DNA of 64,000 nt from Physcomitrium patens (taxonomy: Eukaryota > Streptophyta > Bryopsida > Funariales > Funariaceae). Below the pieces are notes generated by a model that was not told the DNA's origin, did not search any database, and was given only the letters and a program-made list of their open reading frames with translations. Every line of letters begins with the position of its first letter. Position 1 is the stretch's first letter. The position numbers and the translations under genes are program-made. Positions 23,601-34,547 of the stretch are shown here, piece after piece. The stretch covers positions 5,268,239 to 5,332,238 of the forward strand of contig NC_037270.1 of assembly GCF_000002425.4 (NCBI RefSeq), written 5' to 3'.

Positions 23601-26600
23601 ACAATCAAATATCTAGTGTATTTTCATATTAGTTTTTACATAACACAAAAATAATCTACTATCACAAATATAGACTAATAAAAGCTTGAAATTAAAATAT
23701 CTCTAATAAAATCCACAAAAACAAATAACATTTGTTGCTTTGATACATGTATTAATTAGAGAAGTCTAAAAGGTTAATTATAAGAAGTTTTTTATTTTAA
23801 ATAAATTTCACATTATTGTACAAAGTTTTTAATTGCCTTCTGCATTTTAGACCACCAAAAATCTCTTAAAATTAATTCTAAGATTTTACTATATTCAAAA
23901 TATTATGTAGTTAATTTTTTTTTGATAAGATTCAAGAGCACATAATTATAATTCATCTTTTTAACCATATAATTATTCTTCAAAATAGAAAAAATTGTCT
24001 TTAAATTTAAACTTAGAAATATCATGAGATTTTTAAAAAATTATTCTTGATATCTTGTATAAGAGGATTCAAGGATATGATTAATTAAAATTAATTAAGA
24101 AACATTAAATCAAAAATTAATATTGATTTTATTGCTTAAAAATAAAATTACTTCAATTCAAAAGAATAATTTTTTGTTAATTTAAAAGCTATATTTTTTT
24201 CTTTTGGTGTAGGATAAGAACGTCTTAAAAGGGCATCTAACAAATGCTATTATTTTTTTGGCTGATAGATGATATTAAATACAAAACTTAATAAAGACAT
24301 GCTCTATTGAATTTAATAACAATTTAAAAGGTGTATTAACATAAAAATACTTAAGGTTTTTGTAATCTATATAAACAATCACTTGATTATAAATACCTTC
24401 CAAATAATAGCGCAAGTTTTAAAATATATCTACTATTGCAAGAAGCTCTTTTGTATGGATCTTAAATATTTATAATAACCAAACATATTTAAAATAGTTC
24501 AAAAGGTAAGATATTATATTTAAAATAACCAAACCTAATTTAAAATACAATCTTTAATTCACCTCCTTTTTTTATGCCTATAAGATTTTATATTCTTAGT
24601 AGATCTATTTTAATAAAGATCTTTGTTTGATTCAATTGATCAAAATATCTAGACATTAAAGATAAATAATACCTATTTTTTATGTTAATCTTGTTGAATT
24701 CTTAATAATTTACATACATCTACAATAATCTATCTTTTTTTTCTTCACAAATAAGATAAGAGTTCTTGTTGGAGATTTTGAGTGGTGAATGAAGTTCTTT
24801 GCCAAACTTTCATCAATATACTCTTTGAGTGAAGCCAACCCATTTTACGATAAGTTTTAAATTGATCCAAATGACAGTTGAATTCTCTCTTGAAAATCAA
24901 TTGAACAATTAGAAAGATAATGGTTTGAAATAATATTTATGTTATTTTTTGAAAAATATCTTAATATCCTTATACAAACTTGAAATGCTCCTTGAAGTAT
25001 TTGCATCATTAGTAATAGATGTAGTGTAAACAAAAAAATATAGCACTTTTTTTTGCAGCATGCATAAAAGCTTTAAAATCTATAAATAAAGATTTGGTTG
25101 TATTAGACTTATGATTTCCTACTTTATTAGAAGAGAACTTTGTTATGCTATAAAAAAATGGAAATTACAAGAAATCTAATCTATTTAAGAATTATATTTT
25201 TTAAGCCACAATAAATCTAAAATAAATAGATCAAAGGAATATTTAATAATATTAAAATTTACTAAACTATTATGACCATTTTATGGTATATCTACATATA
25301 TAATTTTGTGGATAACATCTTTAAAAGACAAAAGATGACCATCAATGATTTTTACATGTATAGATTTAATTTTCTTTGTTAAAGATATATTATGTTTTTT
25401 TAAAAAAGTCTTTATTTAAAGAACAAGATAAAGCACTTGAATCTACTAAGGCAAAGACTTTATCATTTTTAGATCCTAAATAAACATCTATTGTAAAACA
25501 AGGTGAAGGTGCTAAAGAGAGAATAGAATCTTCACTAGGTGTTGCATAAGATTTTAGAAATTTGGTTCTTTTTGTAATTAGACAAATTAATTATTTAACA
25601 CATTGTCTTTATTGACAACCATATTCTTCATTTTGTGATTATGTCACTTCTTTAAACAATGTTAGATGTTGTACTTAGATTTTCCATAATATAAGTACAA
25701 TTCTTCTTGGCTACATCAAGTCTTTTCTTGCTTAGTGAAACATTTAAAATATTTTGCATCAATAAGTTCTAGTCTTGATGAACAAGTTAATAAAAACTTA
25801 GAAATTGTTGTCATGACTTGATTTGTTTTTCTCTAATAAAATCTTTATTCTTGGCACTTTTCAAAAAGTCAATTGTCATATGCAATAGCTTGAATAATAA
25901 ATTATTTTAATAAATATAATTTTAGATTTTTTAATAATAAATCTTTGACATAATCTTTTAAACTATATTGAAATTGATTGATAAGTATTTTATTATTCCG
26001 ATCCATTGTAGGAGTAAGGCTTTGGAAATTGGTAATATAGATGGTAAGTGATTGTAATTTTTATTGTAAAGGTAGAAATTTTGTTTATAAAATTGTTTTT
26101 TAATTAATTTCTCCAAATATGGCTATAAATACTTACAAAAATGAATTTAGATAATATAACCATCTTAAATCTTTTTCTATCAAAGATAAAAATTCAAAGA
26201 GAGTACTTTTAAATAAAATAATATCTATATATATATATATATATATATATATAGATTTTACTTGAATAAATTTGTTAAGATATTTGAAAGGATGTAACCT
26301 TAAATAGAACTTGATTTGTTTTAGAAATCCTTAAAATTTTTCTCTTGTTTTATCAAACTTCACAAGCATATTAATTTTTATTTTTTTTAAACTTAGACTA
26401 ATAAGAATTTTTGGATTCACTTATAAGAATGACCAACTTGCTTTTCTCAATTGCACAACTTCTTAGCATAGATATTGGACTTCATTGTTGATTTCTTCTA
26501 TAGAAGTAGGAATAGTACTCTTATGATTGACATTTGTAATAGATGGAAATTTTGTCTTAATAGTCTTGATAAGCTCATGAAGATTTATAATAGTTACAAA

Positions 26601-27030
26601 TATATTCTCATTTTCATTTAGTGTAGCATCCATAATTTATTTTTCTTTTGTCTCTACAATAAAAAAATTTAACAAATCCACAAGTCAAATTAGAGGAAGG
26701 TACTTCTTTTTAACAAAAGAAAAGAAAAAAAAAAGAAAAAAAAAAAAATGATAGAAGAAGAATACAAAATGCTAGTTTGAAGAAGGATAGTTTGTAATCT
26801 CTAAGACACGACAATAAAAAGTTGAATAATCCACTTGCTTCTGAATTTAAACAAATATAAAAAAATTAATACTCATGTGCAATTGTCAAGAACATGAATT
26901 GTAAGAAAACTCAAAAAAGTAATATATCTTTGTGATATTCAAAAATATATATATATATATAATACATAAATCAAAGTAAGATATAAGATAGAAACTATAA
27001 TGACTATTGCCAACTATTGATTTGTAATAA
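23600..27030 (-). mobile_element. F: decayed Ty3 chromovirus-like element (E/A relatives)
   Basis: No long open frame, but minus-strand matches to A3 run in the expected order: integrase zinc module (GACCACCAAAAATCTCTT near 23850), RNase H (GCAAGAAGCTC near 24440), RT start (AATAAGATAAGAGTTCTTG near 24752), protease near 25400-25560, zinc-knuckle area near 25600-25760, gag near 25790-26680, then leader and a partial LTR starting TGTCAAGAACATG at 26884. Heavily AT-drifted and old. A (TA)n run and A-rich runs lie inside. Confidence 0.65.
26226..26255. repeat. (TA)n microsatellite
   Basis: About fifteen TA units inside the gag remnant of F. A shorter TA run lies near 26945-26960. Confidence 0.9.
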
Positions 27031-28209
27031 ACAAATATTTATATTAAATGATAAATCAGCTAAAATAGATTCTTTTAAAAATAACTTACTTCATGAAGAC
27101 ATGAGGATCTTCAATTATAAAATTCTTTTAGAAAATAAATTATGTTTAAAAAAGATAAAAGGTGTAAAAGAAATTAAATTTAAAATGTCTTTTGAAGATT
27201 AATTTAATTTGAAAGAAAAGAATTATCTACAAGGAAGCTACAATGTTATAATGATAATTTATAAAAAATAAAAATTTACTTTGTTTTTGATCAGGTAAAA
27301 CCTAATAAATTCAATAATCTTGTTATAATTTTTTTTTCAAGATAATAGATTTGTTTTTAAAGATATTTCAATCAAAAACCAAGACTACCATTATTGCTCA
27401 TGAAAAGACTTATATACAACAATAAAAACATAATTAAATACAAAACAACAAAATACCTCAAAAATTTCCTAAAACCAAAACAACAGATCAAAACACTCCA
27501 AAACCACATTCCAAAGTACAAACCAATTAAATATGAAAAAACATTAATTAAGATAATTTAAAACAATCACAAATGATACATAAGTATGAGTAATAAGAAT
27601 AAATTCTACATATACATATGTACATAAATGTGGCACTCAAGAAACTTGTTGCACAAAAAGATTGTCATTTCAATAGAAATTTTACATGTAAAATAGTATC
27701 ATGACCTAAAAATACCATGATAATCATGATGGAACTACAAGAGAAATCTTCTAAAACAACCATATAAGAAATAATTTGCAACAGAGACTAACATCAAACT
27801 TACACACATAATTCATTAACTCCTAAAAACCCAAGCATTACACGATCGAATGTAGTTGTATTTTGTCCACATAATCATCCACTACATTGGTGCAAAGCCA
27901 GTCATTGGTGCAAAGTGACAACACTAACCCTTTCTTATTAATGCCGAAGAATGCAATCTGCTGAGGTCAACAATGCTGTCTTACGCTTAAGCTTAAGAAA
28001 CTACGTTGGATGCTTCAACTCACATCTCTAACTTACATGTCTTTGAAATGAGCCAACCTCAACAATACTCATTCATTAGCTCACATCTCATCCTGTTGCA
28101 CAGCATGACTTGAAACTGCCACGACCATATATACAAAGCTTAAACTGTGACACCTCTTTAATTAGCTCCTCTTCAGAGGATCCTAAACGTGCAAATACAC
28201 TCACCCCCT
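27031..28209. other. AT-rich spacer and 3' flank of the dioxygenase gene
   Basis: 27031-27850 is AT-rich with no supportable gene. From about 27850 the base composition becomes less AT-rich, and this part probably includes the 3' untranslated region of the minus-strand gene that ends at 28210. No clear poly-A signal was fixed. Confidence 0.5.
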
Positions 28210-29934
28210 CTAGATTCTATAGTGGTGGATCTGGATGTTCTCTCCAAGCTGCTTAAAGTTCCCGTTGTTTCTTGTCCTCCGGAAGAATCCCCAATTGTAA
28301 GACTGGTATTGTGCAGGATGCTCTTCATCCAGAAGTTGCGGCAATGGAAACACATCCGTCTTGATGGAAGGATCGTAGAACACAGGAATTGAGAATCTCT
28401 CTTTCCTCTCGTTCACCGAAACACGGTGTTCAACCCCGCGATACTTGTCGTTGCTCCACACCTGCAGAATGGCACCCACGTTCACCACAAACGCATCCTC
28501 ACGTGGCTTCACTGCCACCCACTGCCCGTCCTTCCGCTTAACCTGAGGGGAATGGACACATTTCGTAACCAATTTGCACACTCAGGTCAACTTCACACCT
28601 TCATCACTGCCATCACACGAATGAGCATGCAGTAGCTTTGCACTTGGTATGAGCAGATTCATGTAATAAGACTCTTATAGAACAGGAATAGTTGAGAATA
28701 TCGAGAGACGTCTTTTAACACCACATTTTGTACCTGCAGACCTCCGACGCTATCTTGAGCAAGGACGGTAAGTGCCCCAGAGTCTACGTGCCTGAGAACA
28801 AGATAATCAGCTTATCAGTTCAGTCATCACCTGACCAGCAGCACCAAAGCCAGACAGTCAGCTCACGCAGCCATGGACTCTCGAAACCTCATTACAAGAA
28901 GATTCATGCAGTGTGCTGTGAGCAGGGCGTTGTCATACCTGTTCACGCCACACACCAGGTCTGCAAGTGGGCAGTGAGGGTAATGATTCAGGCGCGCTTG
29001 GATCGTGTTATCCTTGTCAAAGTAGTGGTGCAAGACGTCGTAGGGCAAGCCAAGGCTGACACTTATGAGGCCCAGTAACAAACCAGACAAGTGTACCACT
29101 GCTTCTGTGTACGTTTCACACGCTTCTCGGAAGCCATCTGGCATAGCAGGCCACTGGTTGTAGCTCTTCAATGTGGTGTTGGAATATCTTCCACTCCTGG
29201 AGCCATGCGCACCCAGAACACAGAATATTGAGAAATCTTTTATGATCGAAAAACAACGCCAAATGCAGCACCAAACCTAGATTACACAAAGTATTTCTTA
29301 GGTATTACGTAACGGCTCCGCAGTCCTGAATTGTCTTAAGTTATTCAACCAGGTTGCAACAACACCTTGCATGCTGTTTATTTGAAAGCATGAACATAAA
29401 ACTCCGCCTCCGTAAAACAGATCGTCCATACCTGTAATCGCTATCAACAGTTTCCGGCATTTCATAATACCCTAGAGGCGCCCAATCGAAGACCTCTTTC
29501 CAATCGCGAGCGTTTTTGGTGAGTTCCGAGTCGTTGTATCCTAGGGGCCGTTCGAAACTCCTGCCGACTTTCTTTTTCTCCTCAAGTGGAAGTGAGAAGA
29601 ACCCCTTAGCGGCTTCCATAACCTTGCGCAGCAGCTCTGGAGAAATTTTATGGTCGACCACTTGGAAAAAACCCCACTCCGCGCACGCGTTTCCAATTTC
29701 GGCCACCAAGGACCGCAACGTAGGATCTTTCGAATGCTCAACCACGGCACCAATGGCCGACCAATTCTCGCCCTCGGCTTCCACACCAATTACATCGAAA
29801 AATGGCGCGAGATTGATCACTGGAATGTCGTCGGCCTCCAAATTCGGTCCAAGGTTTGGGCGATGCTCAGAAACCAGAATGAACGCCTCGGAATCTGTGT
29901 TCCATGAACTGGGGATGTTCCCGAGCTGCCCCAT
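28210..29934 (-). CDS. 2-oxoglutarate/Fe(II)-dependent dioxygenase (plant DOXC type), four exons
   Basis: Proposed exons on the minus strand: 29934-29432, 29196-28939, 28791-28734 and 28542-28210. All three introns (235, 147 and 191 bp) have GT..AG ends, and the exons sum to 1152 nt, a complete 383-codon frame plus stop. An N-terminal DIOX_N-type domain spans roughly residues 45-170. The iron ligands are His255 and Asp257 (HVD, exon 3) and His312 (VEHRV, exon 4). Arg322 and Ser324 (RFS) would bind 2-oxoglutarate, and the NHYPHCP block near residue 235 is typical. It would be a soluble enzyme that oxidises a small molecule using O2 and 2-oxoglutarate. The C-terminus ENIQIHHYRI recalls, from memory, the Arabidopsis At3g19000/At3g19010 group; the substrate is unknown. 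The start chosen is the first in-frame ATG after a TAG. No damage is seen, and this is the only intact host gene here. Confidence 0.9.
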
Positions 29935-30500
29935 GGGTATCTCCTCCCCTAACACATGCTCAAACCTCAAACGCTACACCAAACCTGCTGCTGCGAGACA
30001 GTTCTAGCTAGTCCACCTCGCATGCTGCTGCACTCCGAATCATCAACCCAGTGAGTGCAAACATACCCAAATGCAGAAATTACAGACACCAGATCCCAGA
30101 AGAGATGCTAAGGCACAGGGTACTCCTCACAAATTTCACAGGCAGTGAAATAAGATACGGATCAGACTAAAAGCAGGCCAAACGTTTATGTCTAATTGCA
30201 GAGAACGCAGGATGTTGTGCTTGCCGGAAACTTACAGGCACTCTGTTCTGCAGAATTGGGTACTATTCAAAAGGAGAACTGCAGCATACTGTTCTGTACA
30301 AGATTCGCAACCAAAACATTCCACTGCAATTCTCCATGTCTACACTTTCTAATAAAGGATTACGAACGAATTCAGGACCAGATGCATCGGATCAAGAGTA
30401 TGCAGTTTGTATTGTAGCTTCTGATGCAGAGTTAACGTCAGAGTTAGATATATGAAACCCAATTTAGCAATCCCCTCGTTCATCGTTCTCTCAGATTATT
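29935..30500 (-). promoter_or_regulatory. 5' flank of the dioxygenase gene
   Basis: Less AT-rich than its surroundings and free of recognisable retrotransposon. Upstream of the ATG at 29934 the coding frame is closed by a TAG near 29975. A TATA-like CATATATC lies on the minus strand near 30448, about 500 bp from the ATG, and could be the promoter. This is a suggestion from position only. Confidence 0.35.
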
Positions 30501-31869
30501 AGCTCAGAAAAAATAGAGAATCTAAAGCCAATAAATTCATCTCAACCAAAAATATTTACAAAACATCTAGGCAAGTTTTGTAATTTGTTATAACTTTTGA
30601 TATTATGATGTTAAAATCAGAAATCAAAGAGCTTTAAGATTATATTTTTTAGATAGACGATGGAATATAATGTTTTTTGTACCATGGTTTTTGAAAAGGT
30701 CATTAGTGCATAATAAAAACATTAGAAGTAAAAACTGTATTTGATGGCAATTAAGAAGTTTCTTCAAAGGAATTTATAAAATAATTCTATTTTCATATAA
30801 AATAGTTCATTATAAAAAATCCTAATTATTAATTCTATAAGAAATAGAATAAATCTATTGAAATAAAATATATTTTAGTATAATAATTAAAATTTAAAGA
30901 TTAAAAGATAATAGTAGAAGAAAAGAAGATAAAAATCTAAAAAGAAAATTCAGAATTAAAATTTAAATTTGACTTTCAAATAAAGAACTAATTTCAAATT
31001 ATTAAATAATGTATACAATATTTTTTAAAAACCAATTATAGATTAAGAGGTAATTGTTTTATAGAAAGAATGTTCCTTTTAAGATGTTAGAAGCAAATCA
31101 CCTATTATTTTTATAAAGATGCTCAAAAAATAGGTATTAAAGTTCTATCTAAATTCAATGATCAAATCTAAAACAAAATTAAAAAGAAAAAAACATCCTT
31201 GTTGAATGAAAATATAGTATTTTTAAAAATATATGCAAGTGCTTTGCAATGGAAAATCTTGTATTTTGTTCCATTGTATCCATCAATGTGTCTCTTACAA
31301 TCTTCTCAACTAATATAGATTCCAAGTTGAATACCACATAAAACAACATGGAATTTTTGGAGTGATTGTTTTTGAATTTGACTATCTAGAGACCTTGACT
31401 TACTACCAAAGTTGTAGTAGAAACCTCCTTTGATACCAACACCTCTTTATCATAATTGGTAGCATCATCAATCCAACATATAGCAATTAATGTTGAATAA
31501 ACATAATCTTGCAATAAAACAAGTATAAAAGCATACAACAAATAAAGATATAACATCTCTTTGAGAGAAACCAAAACAACAAAATATGAAACTAATGACA
31601 AGACATGAAGCTAACAAGAAGACAAAGGCGTACATACAAATTCTTAAAATCAATTATTTAGCAATATATCATTGCTGATTGCTAAAATATTAAAAGTAAA
31701 GAAACTATCTAGTAACTAAAAAATAACAGTAAATGGATATAAAAGAATGAGTGTAAGATGGAGTATTAAAAAATAACAAATATCAAAAGACAACAAATAT
31801 TGAAAGACATTGAGTGCATTTAAATAGAAGATGATGGAGGTTAAAAGACAATATGTGCCTTCATTCATC
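30501..31869. other. AT-rich spacer with a possible decayed LTR end
   Basis: No gene is supportable. On the minus strand near 31427-31442 the words TTGGTATCAAAGGAGG resemble a tRNA-Met primer-binding site (TGGTATCAGAGC). The DNA to its right (31450-31660) has pyrimidine-rich, LTR-like texture. It may be a copia-type remnant. The last bases, TCATC (31865-31869), are the left target duplication of A2. Confidence 0.3.
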
Positions 31870-32314
31870 TGTTAGGGACATAGTCCTTAGAACCTTCTAG
31901 AGACAAGTTTCTAGAACCTTCTAGAGACAAGTTTCTAGAACCTTCTAGAGACAAGCTTCTAGAACCTTCTAGAAGCAAGTCTTTGGAACCTTCTAGAAGC
32001 TTCTTAGTTGGTAGAAGATGTTTGGGACATAGTCCTTAGAACCTTCTAGAGATAAGTTTCTAGAACCTTATAGAAGCAAGCCTCTGGAACCTTCTAGAAG
32101 CTTCCTAGTTGGTAGAAGTTGCTTGAGAAGCTTCCTAAATAGGAGTATATATTAGAATCAAGACTGAAGAGTTCTTCAGTCTCAACAATACATCTCTTGG
32201 AGCTCTAGCTCACCTCTTTGGTATTGTTCTTGTATTCATCTGATTAATCTAATTCTTGTCAGTTCTTCTTGAACTTCTTGGTAGATATCAAGTCTGTATT
32301 ATGTGTCCGTGACA
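31870..32314 (+). repeat. A2 5' LTR
   Basis: Begins TGTTAGGGACATAG and ends CCGTGACA. It has one more copy of the GAGACAAG-spaced repeat unit than the 421-bp 3' LTR. A second copy of the LTR start (GTTTGGGACATAG) lies near 32019, showing an internal duplication of U3. Confidence 0.93.
31886..32152 (+). promoter_or_regulatory. Heat-shock-element array and TATA box in the A2 5' LTR
   Basis: Perfect alternating 5-bp units (nGAAn/nTTCn) are repeated many times. Two four-unit sites GAAccTTCtaGAAgcTTC lie at 31986-32003 and 32087-32104, several three-unit sites lie from 31889 on, and a GAAgcTTC at 32127-32134 sits just before the TATA word TATATATT (32146-32153). This matches the binding consensus of heat-shock factors, so the LTR promoter is probably heat-inducible. 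That last step is inference. Confidence 0.8.
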
Positions 32315-32594
32315 GTTTGTCGAGACTTCACTCACCTCAGATATCAGAGCTAGTTTCTTCTTTGTTAGAGTGTGGATTACCCCTCTACTTGGAAGTGTAC
32401 TAGCACTTTAGAGGTTGCGGATTACCCTCCTCTAAACTGATACTTCTTTTGTTACAATATTGGAGTCTTATTCTTCTTGGAGAGAGTGGATTACCCCTTT
32501 TCTTGAAGCTCTTAAGGCATTTTAGAGGTTGCAGAGTACCCTCCTCTAAACCAATATTGTCTTCTTGTAGAGTCATTCCTGTCCTTCTCTTAGA

Positions 32595-33612
32595 ATGGTC
32601 AGGGGCCAAGACATTAGTATGACGGAAAGTTCAGAGTCCAAGTTAGATGCTATCATGAATGCCCTCGCTACGTTATCACAAAGAATTGCAGAGATTGAAG
32701 GAGTCGTGGCAAGGCTTCATAATGATGGAGCATCTGGAATGGCACAATCTAGGTTGCACAAGCCTCAAACTTCTACACTTCGAGAAGCAACTTTGCCTCA
32801 GGTTCGACAAGCACCGCTGGTTCTACAACATAAAGAACTCCGAATTAGCCTTCCAGACAAGTTCGATGGTACACATTCCAAGTTTCGAGGATTCATCAAC
32901 CAAATCAAGTTGATAACAGTTTTACAGCTCGAACGCTATCCAACAAAGGAGTCACGTGTTGCGCTTGTTGGAACCTTATTTACAGGACAAGCTCTATCAT
33001 GGTTTGCTCTTTTGTTTGAGAAATGATCGTCCATACTAAACAACTTTGAAACCTTTTTGGAGGCATTTGCAGAAGCATTTGGTGAACACGACAAGGTTCG
33101 ATGGGCTACAACAAAGATCCGGTCACTACGACAAGGGATGCATTCTACATCAGTCTATGCATCGGATTTGACGCAATTAGCATGCGACATCAATTGGGAC
33201 GAAGAAGCGTTGATGAGTCAATTCTATTGGAGTTTAAGGGACGATGTGAAGGATTTGCTGTTAACTCTTCCTGATCCGCAAACGCTCAACAAAGCTATTA
33301 GCCAAGTTGTGAAGTGCAATAATCGCCTATTCCAACGTCGCCAAGACCAACGTTCAAGACAACATACGGTTCGCCACACCCCAACTATGTCGGCAAGCAG
33401 CGTGAATTCACATTCAGAAGTAGAAGACATGTAAATTGATGCGGTACGTGTCAAATCTCTTACTCTAGAAGAAAAAAAGCGGTGTATGGAGGAAGGTCTA
33501 TGCTTGTATTGTGGTGAAGAAGGCCACAAAGTTAGAAACTGCCCTAAGAAGCAAAATCGACGTATTATCAAGACTAGGGGTGCGTTTATTCAAGTAAACA
33601 AAGATGCCCAGT
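32595..33612 (+). pseudogene. gag: A2 gag, 5' part (cut by A3)
   Basis: Starts at ATG 32595 and stays in one frame with only two stops, a TGA at 33024 and a TAA at 33432. Both correspond to CGA and CAA in A3. The nucleocapsid knuckle is intact (CLYCGEEGHKVRNC near 33502). A3 enters after CCAGT (33608-33612). The remaining few gag codons and the TAG stop lie at 39736-39743, giving 342 codons in all, the same as the A3 gag. Confidence 0.88.
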
Positions 33613-34032
33613 TGTTACGGACACAAAATACAGACTTGAAATCTAACAAGAAGTTCAAGAAGAAGTGGCAGAACTAGATTGAACAGATGAGTACAAGAAC
33701 AACACCAGAAAGGTGAGCTAGAACTCTAAGAGATGTGTTGTCGAGACTGAAGAACTCTTCAGCCTCGATCCCTATATATACTCCTACTTAGGAAGCTTCT
33801 CGAGCTACTTCTATTAACTAAGAAGCTTCTAGAAAGTTTCAGAGGCTTCCTTTCTAGAAACTTCTAGAAACTTCTATTCTAGAAGGTTCCAGAGACTTCC
33901 TTTTTAGAAGCTTCTAGAAACTTCTCTCTAAAAGGTTCCAAAGGCTTCTCTTCTAGAAGGTTCCAGAGGCTTGTTTTCTAGAAGGTTCTAGAAACTTCTC
34001 TCTAGAAAGTTCTAAGGAATATGTCCCTAATA
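33613..34032 (-). repeat. A3 3' LTR
   Basis: In plus coordinates it begins TGTTACGGACAC and ends CCCTAATA, so the first LTR dinucleotide is TA in place of TG. The A2 3' LTR has the same change. Next to it lies the purine tract (GAGGGGG on the minus strand). The heat-shock-like array spans about 33795-34015. Confidence 0.93.
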
Positions 34033-34079
34033 TCACCCCCTCTTTTAGCTTTGAGGTCTCTAAGAAGCAATGTTGTTGA

Positions 34080-34433
34080 TCAGTACCAACGCAAGAAAAT
34101 GAAGATTTGTGGCATAACTTCTGCTATGAATTCCAACTGTTGTCCACGAGGTAAGTGGTTCATCGACCCTTGAAGCCAACGGTAGTGACCCACGCCTTCG
34201 ACTTCTGACCAAGCATGAACTTCCGTATCTTCATTGTGAAATTCTCCTGCAAACACGCCTTCTGGCTGACCATCGTAAGCAGGTTCGATCTCAAATACGA
34301 TCACCAGTGATCGGTTACTCGGTATCCTCCGTCATCGTCGTGGTACATGTAGTTCTTCATCTCGGGGTCGCCTTCGTGAGCTACTCGGTTACGATACTCT
34401 GATTGGCATAGTATCTATCTCTTGGCTATCCAT
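34080..34433 (-). pseudogene. A3 ORF3: extra reading frame of unknown function
   Basis: Same 354-nt length as in A1 and A2, with an intact ATG at 34433. Two stops (a TAA and a TGA) interrupt the N-terminal part; the last 74 codons are open. It encodes a Ser/Arg-rich start and an acidic-aromatic end (..GVFAGEFHNEDTEVHAW.., ending RWY). The frame differs from pol. No family is recognised. Confidence 0.72.
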
Positions 34434-34547
34434 ATCAAAAGACCAAACTACGATCTATCTTGGAGAAAATAACTACATCAACTACGAATTTTGCTGGTGC
34501 TCTCCCCTTTTCTTATATTCTTGGGAGAACAAGCTTCAGAAAGAAGC

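Noticed and set aside
27017-27202. 61-codon plus-strand open frame
   Set aside because: Lys/Ile/Phe-rich translation of AT-rich DNA, with no homolog among the elements and no gene signals.
28728-29078. 116-codon plus-strand open frame
   Set aside because: Antisense to dioxygenase exons 2 and 3 and the intron between them.
29935-29970. Upstream TTG-started extension of the dioxygenase frame
   Set aside because: There is no ATG in the extension, an in-frame TAG lies just before it, and the ATG at 29934 gives a normal N-terminus.
29516-30007. 163-codon plus-strand open frame
   Set aside because: Antisense shadow of dioxygenase exon 1, which has strong domain and splice support on the minus strand.
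31386-31653. Two small minus-strand open frames with hydrophobic residues
   Set aside because: Overlapping frames in AT-rich, LTR-like DNA with no conserved motif; composition explains the hydrophobicity.
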